The notes under the pieces were generated by a model that ran no database searches, was not told where the DNA came from, and was given only the letters and a program-made list of their open reading frames with translations. A stretch of 10,970 nt of DNA, taken from the NCBI GenBank assembly GCA_050692195.1, contig JBOGVA010000100.1, positions 1-10,970 of the forward strand. Reading direction: 5' to 3'. This stretch comes from JBOGVA01 sp050692195 (GTDB lineage Bacteria > Actinomycetota > UBA4738). Below are positions 1-5,707 of this stretch, in pieces (positions within the stretch are counted from its first letter, which is position 1; each line of letters begins with the position of its first letter). The position numbers were made by a program, and so were the translations under genes.

Positions 1-879
1 CATGGATACGCGCTGTCGGAGATCGTCCGAAGACTCCGCCTCGGGACGTTCGGTGACTTTGTAGTGGCCTTCGTGGCCTGGGCTGTGCTCGGAGCCATGC
101 TTGTGACTCTTTATGATCGACTGCATCTATGGGCTCTAGTTTCCTTTCTGGCTCCGACCTTGCTAGGCAGGCAGGTTCTCTCGCGTAGCCAGGATTTCGT
201 CGACACGGCACGTGCCTATCGCTCCCGGGATAAGGTCCTGGCCGAAATATCCAAGCGCATATCCGAGGAGCGATCGGATGAACGGAAGCTTATAGCCGCC
301 AACTTGCACGACGAAGTCCTTCAGCCTCTCTTCAAGGTTAGCCTTATGGCTCATGTCATAAAGGCTGACATGGCCAGCGGACGTCTTCTTGAAATCGACG
401 ACGACTTACCGGAGCTACTAACAGCCGCAGAGCTGGCTTCCAGGACGCTGAGAGAGGTGATAGGCGATCTCCGTCGCTCGACGCTCGGTCGAGGGGGTGT
501 TTCGTCAGCGCTGTCTAGCTTGACTCGCGGGCTCGCCAGCCAGACGGGGATCCATTTCGAGGCAAGGATCGACGACGTGACTACGGATCCCGCTCGAGAA
601 CTTGTTCTGTACCAAGTTGCTAAGGAGGCTCTCACCAACTCGGTAGCACATTCCGAAGCTGACAACATTTGGATCGAACTGGTCCAGGATCCTTCAGGCA
701 TACGGCTCACGGTACGTGACGACGGCGTCGGATTCGATCCGCTTCTAGAACACCGTGGTCATTACGGAATCCACATAATGAGGGAACGAGCTATTGCTAT
801 TGGTGGGCAGTTGGCTCTTACCAGCTTTCCAGGCAGCGGGTGCTCCGTTGCGATGATTTGCTCTGTGGTTTCCGCTTGA
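1..879 (+). CDS. Sensor histidine kinase, NarX/HPK7 type (5' end outside window)
   Basis: C-terminal 292 residues of a membrane histidine kinase. The reading frame is open from base 1, so the true start lies upstream. The GTG at 64 falls inside a membrane segment and is not the start. With base 1 as codon 1, residues about 19-57 form one or two membrane helices. The HisKA_3 dimerisation helix follows, with His103 in ERKLIAANLHDEVLQ as the predicted phospho-acceptor. The HATPase_c domain shows the N-box Asn213 (KEALTNSVAHSE), the G1 box DDGVGFD (240-246) and GHYGIHIMRERA (about 253-264), the form seen in NarX-like kinases. It should autophosphorylate and pass phosphate to a NarL/LuxR-type regulator, but none is in the window. 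It aligns over its whole visible length with the next kinase, including LR.G.F...LY..LW...F..P...RQ before the catalytic part. Seven of its Ile codons are ATA, unlike the genes further right. Confidence 0.9.
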   Translation, partial: HGYALSEIVRRLRLGTFGDFVVAFVAWAVLGAMLVTLYDRLHLWALVSFLAPTLLGRQVLSRSQDFVDTARAYRSRDKVLAEISKRISEERSDERKLIAANLHDEVLQPLFKVSLMAHVIKADMASGRLLEIDDDLPELLTAAELASRTLREVIGDLRRSTLGRGGVSSALSSLTRGLASQTGIHFEARIDDVTTDPARELVLYQVAKEALTNSVAHSEADNIWIELVQDPSGIRLTVRDDGVGFDPLLEHRGHYGIHIMRERAIAIGGQLALTSFPGSGCSVAMICSVVSA

Positions 880-938
880 TCGGCCTGGTTCCCCCGGCCA
901 ATGCTAGTCGGTCCCCCGAATTTGGTACGTCACACAGA

Positions 939-971
939 ACTAGCGTGCCTTGGTCTACAAGGCACGCTAGT
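939..971. terminator. Perfect 14-bp stem-loop downstream of kinase 1
   Basis: ACTAGCGTGCCTTG (939-952) is exactly complementary to 958-971, with a 5-base loop GTCTA. It starts 59 bases after the kinase 1 stop codon. Neither flank has a T-run, so it is not a classical Rho-independent terminator. Actinobacterial terminators often lack the U-tract, so transcript ending is still the simplest role, and the perfect dyad could work for either strand. A binding site or mRNA-stabilising hairpin is an alternative. Confidence 0.5.
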
Positions 972-1198
972 CAAGTCTGCGCTTCCCTTCGGTCAGGTCG
1001 CTAGCTGACCTTCCAAGTCGCCCCGCCGGCTAGAAGCAAGGCGACAATCGACCCGATCGATACGAGGAGTCGCCGATACACTCTCAAACGAGCACCCCCT
1101 TCCCAAGTTCACCGACCCTGCCGGGGGACTTTGGTCGGGCTACTTCTCATGGGGATTATGGCTGTCCCCCAAAAGGGGGCACAACTCCATAAACAGCG

Positions 1199-1214
1199 TA
1201 CATCAATTGCTGTA
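1199..1214. promoter_or_regulatory. Operator-like 16-bp palindrome upstream of kinase 2
   Basis: TACATCAATTGCTGTA: the left half TACATCAA and the reverse complement of the right half (TACAGCAA) agree at 7 of 8 positions. It is centred about 116 bases before the kinase 2 start codon, in the most AT-rich part of the window. Length and symmetry suit a dimeric helix-turn-helix regulator. No matching regulator gene is present, so the assignment rests on shape alone. Confidence 0.3.
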
Positions 1215-1248
1215 GGTCAGCGGGTCGGTTAGACGGCCGATTGATTAG

Positions 1249-1326
1249 GTGTTTATCCAGCCAGACGATGAAGCCTACAAAGCTGATGAAGCCTACAAAG
1301 CTAGGGAAAACCAGGGAGAAAGATGA
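1249..1326 (+). CDS. Possible 25-aa leader peptide overlapping the kinase 2 start
   Basis: An open frame runs from GTG 1249 (directly after an in-frame TAG at 1246-1248) to TGA 1324-1326. Its stop overlaps the kinase 2 ATG (1323-1325) as ATGA, the usual translational-coupling arrangement. The predicted peptide is VFIQPDDEAYKADEAYKARE followed by NQGER, with the hexapeptide DEAYKA repeated because of the 18-bp DNA tandem repeat. No Shine-Dalgarno is visible before the GTG. The frame is short enough to be chance, and an 18-bp repeat keeps any open frame open, so this is only a candidate. Confidence 0.15.
   Translation: MFIQPDDEAYKADEAYKARENQGER
1267..1302. repeat. Perfect 18-bp tandem direct repeat, two copies
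   Basis: GATGAAGCCTACAAAGCT occurs at 1267-1284 and again, without any change or spacer, at 1285-1302. The second copy ends 20 bases before the kinase 2 ATG, so the array lies in the presumed 5' leader just ahead of the ribosome binding site. It may be a paired protein-binding site or a recent slippage duplication. Confidence 0.95.
1313..1318 (+). promoter_or_regulatory. Ribosome binding site of kinase 2
   Basis: AGGGAG lies four bases before ATG 1323 and supports that codon as the start. The spacing is on the short side. The site falls in the last codons of the possible leader frame. Confidence 0.55.
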
Positions 1327-3056
1327 GTGAGTTGGTGAGATCAGTCCCCCGTCAGGGTAGTTGGCTGTCCCTCGCATTTAAGCTCGGGGTGGTTGTTCCG
1401 GTGTTCAGCGGCCTTGCCTTGGCGATGTATCGGATGCCCACGCTTTTCCTAAACCCGCGGCCTGGGAACTTCCTTACTCACCTTCTCGTATGGACAATAG
1501 TGGTTGCCATAGTCGAGCTTCTCCCTGTCCCGGTATCTCCCCTCCTCCGGCTTAGCCTTAGCTTCCCCATATTGCTAGGTGTTGCAATCCTCTATGAGTC
1601 ACCGTTCATAGTGGGAGCGGTTACGCTTCTAGGGCTGTTCGACCCGAGGGAAATCCGCCGAGAGATTCCTGTACTTACTGCCCTGTTCAACCGCTCCCAG
1701 ACAGCCCTGGCGTTCGCAGCAGGGAATATCGCCTTTCATGCGGTGGCCTCTTTGAATTCCCGCTGGTACGTCTTGCTGCCCAGCGTCGTATTGGCAACCG
1801 TGACAACCTACCTCGTCAACGTCGCCCTTGTGGCTACATATACGAACCTCGTCTTTCGAGTACCGATAGGTCAAGTCGTCGCCCAACTTCGGGTCGGAGC
1901 CTTCTCAGAGTTCCTTCTGAGCTACCTAGGCCTCGGGTTTGTGGGTGTCATTATCGCGAGCCTCTACCAGGAGGTCGGCCTTTGGTCTGTGGCAGCGTTC
2001 ATTCTTCCTCTCGTGTTCGCGAGGCAGATGTTCTTCCGGAACATTGCCCTGGGGGAGGCCAGCAAGGAGCTCAAGGATCGGGAGCAGGTCTTGCGGGCTC
2101 TCTCGAACCGCATGGCCGAGGAGCGCCAGGACGAACGCATGCAGATCGCTGCCTATCTCCACGACGATCTCGCTCAAATGCTCTTCCGACTGACCCTGCA
2201 AGCAGAGATGGCAAAGAAACGGCTCGCTCAAGGCGAAGTCGCAGCCGTCGAGCGCGATCTCGACGGAATCATGAGGACCAAGCGGGAGACCTCGGATGCC
2301 ATCCGCGCGTTGATCCGAGACCTGCACAGGTCGCCGATCGGCCGCAAAGGCCTCGCGGAGGCCATCCAGAGCTTCGCCGAAGACATGAGCAGGAGCCACC
2401 CGACCGCGATCGCCACCGAGGTGATCGAGGTCTCCCTCCCACCGCCGATCCAGCTCCTCATCTACCAGATCGCTCGCGAAGCCACGATGAACGCGCTCAA
2501 GCATGCCGAAGCCGCGCATATCGGGATCTCCCTGGAGGAGACCGAAGATGGCGTGCGGCTTCAGATCCGCGACGATGGCAAGGGCTTCGACACTGCCGCC
2601 CCTCCTCCAGAAGGACACTTCGGCTCCGTGATGATGCGGGAGCGAGCCCTCGTGGCCGGCGGAACCTTCTCGGTCGAGAGCGAGGTCGGGCAAGGCACGA
2701 CGATCGCCGCCAGCTTCCCGCGGGTCTGGGTCGAGGAGGGTTCTCAGCTCGAAGCCGCTGCGGCCACCGCCAAGGAATCATCTGGGACGCAGCGACCGCC
2801 GGTCGGATCGACCACGGGGCCTGTCCTCGGTCCAGACAAGCGGGTGGCCGCGACGGCTGGCCTCCCGGCTACACCTCCCTCGCTCCAGCCCGGCGAGGAT
2901 GCTCCCGAACGCACCCCACGTACGGCGGAACCGGTTGGTTCGGCCGGAGCGGAGCGCCCGGAGGAGGCAAAGGAGCCGGCCGCTATGGGCGGTTTGCCTG
3001 ATGGCGGGAAGCGTCCGAAGCAGTCTCGGCCCGACCGGCGGGCGATTCCCGCTTAG
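1323..3056 (+). CDS. Membrane sensor histidine kinase, NarX/HPK7 type, with disordered C-terminal tail
   Basis: 577 residues. Residues 1-235 are a hydrophobic multi-pass sensor of about 6-7 helices (near 16-36, 52-70, 75-105, 127-142, 149-175, 195-215, 219-235) that I cannot assign to a named domain. A linker helix (about 240-270) leads to HisKA_3 with His280 in IAAYLHDDLAQ. The HATPase_c domain has N-box Asn390 (REATMNALKHAE), G1 box DDGKGFD (417-423) and GHFGSVMMRERA (431-442). It should autophosphorylate His280 in response to a membrane signal. The partner regulator is not in the window. Residues from about 472 to the end are a Pro/Ala/Glu/Gly-rich, probably disordered tail that most kinases of this type lack. 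That tail overlaps the opposite-strand DUF5317 gene by 74 bases. Codon use changes inside the gene: Ile is ATA/ATT/ATC = 5/4/4 in codons 1-241 but 0/0/15 in 242-471. Confidence 0.92.
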   Translation: MSELVRSVPRQGSWLSLAFKLGVVVPVFSGLALAMYRMPTLFLNPRPGNFLTHLLVWTIVVAIVELLPVPVSPLLRLSLSFPILLGVAILYESPFIVGAVTLLGLFDPREIRREIPVLTALFNRSQTALAFAAGNIAFHAVASLNSRWYVLLPSVVLATVTTYLVNVALVATYTNLVFRVPIGQVVAQLRVGAFSEFLLSYLGLGFVGVIIASLYQEVGLWSVAAFILPLVFARQMFFRNIALGEASKELKDREQVLRALSNRMAEERQDERMQIAAYLHDDLAQMLFRLTLQAEMAKKRLAQGEVAAVERDLDGIMRTKRETSDAIRALIRDLHRSPIGRKGLAEAIQSFAEDMSRSHPTAIATEVIEVSLPPPIQLLIYQIAREATMNALKHAEAAHIGISLEETEDGVRLQIRDDGKGFDTAAPPPEGHFGSVMMRERALVAGGTFSVESEVGQGTTIAASFPRVWVEEGSQLEAAAATAKESSGTQRPPVGSTTGPVLGPDKRVAATAGLPATPPSLQPGEDAPERTPRTAEPVGSAGAERPEEAKEPAAMGGLPDGGKRPKQSRPDRRAIPA

Positions 3057-3618
3057 CTGCCCGCCTGCCGGAGCCCCCGCGGGCAGTCGTTGCCGCCAAG
3101 ACCCAGACCACCCCACCCATGAACAGAAGATCTCCCACGCTGAACACCTGTCGCACCGGAGGTCCGATCGGGATCACGTCTGCCAGGAGCATCAGGTCGT
3201 CGTCCGGTCGTTCCAAGTGGTGCTTGGCCCCTCCCCGCTCCAGAAGCTCGCGCCGGGTCTCCGAATACGCAGGTCCATAGGCCTGACGGAGAGCACTATC
3301 TCGGACGGGCATCCCACCATTCACGGCAATGACCAACACGTTCACGGCGAACGCGACGGCGATGACAGGGAAGCCCGGGAGTCGGAGGTTCACAGTCACG
3401 AATGCGAGCAGGACGACGTACGAGGCGATCAAGAGCAAGACCGCGACCCAACGATCGAGCTCTCCTTGGATGGAGGGTATCGGAATCAATTGGAGGACAA
3501 GCCCCACGACCGCGAGCGGCCACCAGAGGAACCTGAGCCTCGCCAGGTTCCGGATGTTCCCTCCGAGGGCGAGCCCCACCACCACGCCGAGGACGATGGC
3601 GCCGGCGATCAGGAGCAC
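2983..3618 (-). CDS. DUF5317 family integral membrane protein
   Basis: 211 residues when started at GTG 3618. The frame is open further upstream, to 3786, but that stretch is Arg/Pro-rich, would overlap the divergent aconitase gene, and lacks family features. From the GTG the protein begins MLLIAGAIVLGVVVGLALGG, a typical N-terminal helix. About five membrane helices follow. Family-like landmarks are NGGMPVRDSAL, GGAKHHLE, LADVIPIGPP and FSVGDLLFMGG, where the last helix starts. The molecular function of DUF5317 is unknown. The final 35 or so residues are basic and polar. There is no Shine-Dalgarno before the GTG, but a TACGCT box lies six bases upstream, so the mRNA may be leaderless. The gene converges on kinase 2, with their 3' ends overlapping, and is divergent from the aconitase. 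Confidence 0.85.
   Translation of the reverse strand: MLLIAGAIVLGVVVGLALGGNIRNLARLRFLWWPLAVVGLVLQLIPIPSIQGELDRWVAVLLLIASYVVLLAFVTVNLRLPGFPVIAVAFAVNVLVIAVNGGMPVRDSALRQAYGPAYSETRRELLERGGAKHHLERPDDDLMLLADVIPIGPPVRQVFSVGDLLFMGGVVWVLAATTARGGSGRRAAKRESPAGRAETASDASRHQANRP
3057..3086 (+). terminator. Hairpin directly after the kinase 2 stop codon
   Basis: CTGCCCGC (3057-3064) pairs exactly with GCGGGCAG (3079-3086) around a 14-base loop. The stem begins on the base after the TAG stop, and one further G-T wobble is possible. There is no U-run after it. Its position suits ending of the kinase transcript, yet it lies inside the coding sequence of the opposite DUF5317 gene, so that gene's codons must also carry it. 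Confidence 0.4.
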
Positions 3619-3624
3619 TCCGAC

Positions 3625-3630
3625 AGCGTA
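3625..3630 (-). promoter_or_regulatory. Predicted -10 box of DUF5317 gene (leaderless)
   Basis: On the minus strand TACGCT is followed by six bases (GTCGGA) and then the GTG start codon. A TANNNT box at this distance places the transcription start at or next to the start codon, as in leaderless actinobacterial genes, and fits the missing Shine-Dalgarno. No good -35 hexamer was found 16-19 bases upstream. Confidence 0.45.
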
Positions 3631-3725
3631 CGTGTTGGCATGGGTCCGGGCCAGGCAGCTTCCCTCCCGCGAAACGCCGCAGCGGGGCCGAGTTCGACCG
3701 GACGGCCCGGCACCCCGCGCCGTAC

Positions 3726-3731
3726 TAACGT
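3726..3731 (+). promoter_or_regulatory. Weak candidate -10 box for the aconitase operon
   Basis: TAACGT fits TANNNT and would place the transcript start about 35 bases before the aconitase ATG, leaving room for its ribosome binding site. I find no recognisable -35. The 154-base gap 3619-3772 must hold the promoters of both divergent genes. Confidence 0.22.
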
Positions 3732-3760
3732 ATGAAGCGGGCGTGCATAGGAAGAGATGA

Positions 3761-3767
3761 GGAGGGG
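3761..3767 (+). promoter_or_regulatory. Strong ribosome binding site of the aconitase gene
   Basis: GGAGGGG lies five bases before ATG 3773 and fixes this codon as the start. It is the best Shine-Dalgarno in the window and contrasts with the leaderless-looking neighbours. Confidence 0.8.
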
Positions 3768-3772
3768 AGCCG

Positions 3773-5707
3773 ATGGCCGAGAGCATCGTGCAGAAGGTCC
3801 TGTCTGAGCACCTGGTGAGCGGGCGGCTCCAGGCCGGCGAGCCGATCCGGTACCGGATCGATCAGGTTCTGCTGCAGGACGCGACCGGCACGATGGCCTG
3901 GATGGAGTTCGAGCAGCTCGGGGTGGACCGCGTCCAGGTACCGCTGGCCGTCCAATACATCGACCACAACATGATCCAGCTGGACTACAAGAATCCCGAG
4001 GATCACTTCTTCCTCCAGGGCATGGCGGCCAAGTTTGGAGCGGTCTTCTCCCGGCCTGGGAACGGGATCTGCCACTACGTCCACCTGGAGCGATTCGCCA
4101 AGCCCTACGCAACCTTGGTGGGCTCGGACTCGCACACCACTACGGCCGGAGCGCTGGGCTCCTTCGCCCTCGGTATCGGAGGGATGGACGCAGCGGTGGC
4201 GATGGCCGGGATCCCTTTCGAGCTCCAGTGTCCCGCGGTGGTAAGGGTCGTCCTGGAGAACGAGCTAGGGCCTTGGGTGTCGGCGAAGGACGTCATCCTC
4301 GAGATGCTCCGCCGACTCACCGTGAAGGGGGGGATCAACAAGGCATACGAATTCGACGGGCCTGGCGTTGCGAGTCTCAACGCGACCGAGCGGGCCACGA
4401 TCTGCAACATGATCCTGGAGCTCGGGGCCACAGCCGGCATCTTCCCCGCGGACGAGCGGACCCGTGAGTTCCTCGAATACCAGGAACGCCCGCTCGACTT
4501 CCGCGAGCTCCTTCCCGACCCGGGCTCCCACTACGACGAAGAGATGGTCATCGACCTGGCGAAGCTCGAGCCGCTCATCGCCAAGCCCTCGAACCCCGAC
4601 AACGTCGTACCCGTGCGGGACGTGGCGGGGACGAAGGTCGCTCAGGTCTGCGTGGGATCGAGCGTGAACTCCAGCTTCGAGGACCTGGCCATCCCGGCCT
4701 ACATCGTCAAAGACGGGGGCGTCCACCCCGACCTGGACATGACCGTCTCCCCTGGGTCCCGGCAGGTGCTCCGGACGGTTGCCCAGACGGGCACCCTGGA
4801 GGACTACATCGTGGCCGGAGCCCGGCTCCTTGAGCCGGCGTGCGGCCCGTGTGTGGGTATGGGCCAGGCTCCTCCCGAGGACGTGCCCTCGGTTCGAACG
4901 ATGAACCGCAACTTCCCGGGCCGCAGCGGCACCGTGCGCGACCAGGTCTATCTGGCCTCTCCGGCGGTAGCCGGCGCCTCCGCGCTCAAGGGCGTGATCA
5001 CCGATCCGCGCGACCTGGGTTTGGACCCACCGAAGGTCGACATCCCGAAGCCGGTGATCGACGACAACATGCTGATCCAGCCCCCGCCTCCGGAGGAGGC
5101 CGCCAAGGTCCAGGTGCTGAGAGGGCGCAACATCCAGCCCCCTCCGGTGCCGCCCGACCTTCCGGACGTGCTCGCCGGAAAGGTGCTGATCGTCCTGGGC
5201 GACAACGTCTCAACGGGGTCGATGTCGCCCGACGGCGTGCTGGTCATGCAGGAGCGCTCGAACATCCCGGCCATCGCCGAGTACTGCTTCCGAAAGGAGG
5301 ATCCGGGATTCGTCTCGAGAGCCAAGGAGTGGGGAAGCGGTTTCATCGTGGCCGGCGACAACTACGGGCAGGGCTCCAGCCGCGAGCACGCCGCGCTCGC
5401 TCCCCTTCAGCTCGGCGTGCGGGCCGTATTCGCCAAGGCCTTTCACCGGATCCACCGGCGCAATCTCATCAACAACGGGATCGTGCCGGTGCTGATCGAC
5501 GACGAGGTCCACTCCCTGGCCCGGATCGGGCAGGAGTGGCAGCTCTCCCGCGTACGGCAGGAGATCGAGGAAGGAGCGGACACGGTCTCGATCATCGTGG
5601 ACGGCCAAGCGCGCTCGGGTCGGGCCGTATTCACCGAGCACGAGCGGGAGCTGCTGCTTGCCGGCGGTCTCCTGCGGTACCTGAAGCGTTCGGTACGAGG
5701 TGGCTGA
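3773..5707 (+). CDS. acn: Aconitase-family hydratase, Aquifex type, with altered cluster and active-site motifs
   Basis: 644 residues, the usual length of the short Aquifex-type aconitases, which convert citrate to isocitrate through a 4Fe-4S cluster in the TCA cycle. Conserved landmarks in order: QDATGT (35-40), IDHN (63-66), GSDSHTTT (117-124), NMILELGA (212-219), ACGPC (356-360, giving cluster ligands Cys357 and Cys360), MNRNFPGRSG (377-386), and in the swivel domain GDNYGQGSSREHAALAP (528-544). Two usually invariant sites differ. The third cluster ligand, Cys in GSCTNSS, is Ser297 (GSSVNSS, codon AGC at 4661). The TDHI motif that supplies a catalytic Asp reads TGSM (481-484). Both changes are clean in-frame substitutions in an otherwise intact gene, so this is not an obvious pseudogene. 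It may have lower or altered hydratase activity, or a related substrate. It heads a packed run with the next two genes. Confidence 0.9.
   Translation: MAESIVQKVLSEHLVSGRLQAGEPIRYRIDQVLLQDATGTMAWMEFEQLGVDRVQVPLAVQYIDHNMIQLDYKNPEDHFFLQGMAAKFGAVFSRPGNGICHYVHLERFAKPYATLVGSDSHTTTAGALGSFALGIGGMDAAVAMAGIPFELQCPAVVRVVLENELGPWVSAKDVILEMLRRLTVKGGINKAYEFDGPGVASLNATERATICNMILELGATAGIFPADERTREFLEYQERPLDFRELLPDPGSHYDEEMVIDLAKLEPLIAKPSNPDNVVPVRDVAGTKVAQVCVGSSVNSSFEDLAIPAYIVKDGGVHPDLDMTVSPGSRQVLRTVAQTGTLEDYIVAGARLLEPACGPCVGMGQAPPEDVPSVRTMNRNFPGRSGTVRDQVYLASPAVAGASALKGVITDPRDLGLDPPKVDIPKPVIDDNMLIQPPPPEEAAKVQVLRGRNIQPPPVPPDLPDVLAGKVLIVLGDNVSTGSMSPDGVLVMQERSNIPAIAEYCFRKEDPGFVSRAKEWGSGFIVAGDNYGQGSSREHAALAPLQLGVRAVFAKAFHRIHRRNLINNGIVPVLIDDEVHSLARIGQEWQLSRVRQEIEEGADTVSIIVDGQARSGRAVFTEHERELLLAGGLLRYLKRSVRGG

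Larger units (their letters stand above)
880..1322. other. Long intergenic region between the two kinases, rich in dyads
   Basis: I see no convincing protein gene here apart from a doubtful 25-codon frame at its right end. It holds a 14-bp perfect hairpin (939-971), GGTCAG/CTGACC (991-996/1005-1010), GTCGCC at 1017-1022 and again at 1069-1074, either able to pair with GGCGAC at 1040-1045, a two-helix hairpin AAGT..CCGACC/GGTCGG..ACTT (1105-1145), CCCCC/GGGGG (1166-1170/1175-1179), an imperfect palindrome (1199-1214) and an 18-bp tandem repeat (1267-1302). Base composition is the lowest in the window: the 60-base lines at 1201 and 1261 contain 30 and 29 G+C. I could not find a promoter with both a good -35 and a good -10. 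The dyads could form a structured leader or attenuator for kinase 2, or be unrelated remnants. Only the 14-bp stem is clearly beyond chance. Confidence 0.6.

Noticed and set aside
1166..1179. CCCCC-AAAA-GGGGG as a possible REP/transposase-associated repeat
   Set aside because: Only one copy is seen and there is no transposase nearby. It is kept only as one of several weak dyads.
880..1322. CRISPR array, tRNA or insertion sequence in the long intergenic region
   Set aside because: No regularly spaced repeats, no cloverleaf-like arrangement, and no transposase fragment or terminal inverted repeats with target duplication could be found.
1156..1377. 73-codon minus-strand frame with a FVGFIS repeat
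   Set aside because: The repeat is only the 18-bp DNA tandem repeat read in reverse, and there is no good ribosome binding site or supporting motif. It also overlaps the kinase 2 start.
2899..3735. 278-codon open frame on the + strand opposite the DUF5317 gene
   Set aside because: Its product is very rich in His, Arg, Asp, Glu and Pro with no fold-like pattern, while the opposite strand encodes a clear membrane protein with DUF5317 landmarks. It is an antisense shadow of GC-rich coding DNA.
3773..5707. Aconitase gene as a pseudogene because of altered motifs
   Set aside because: The frame is intact at full length with a strong ribosome binding site and most catalytic motifs conserved, which argues for a functional, divergent enzyme.
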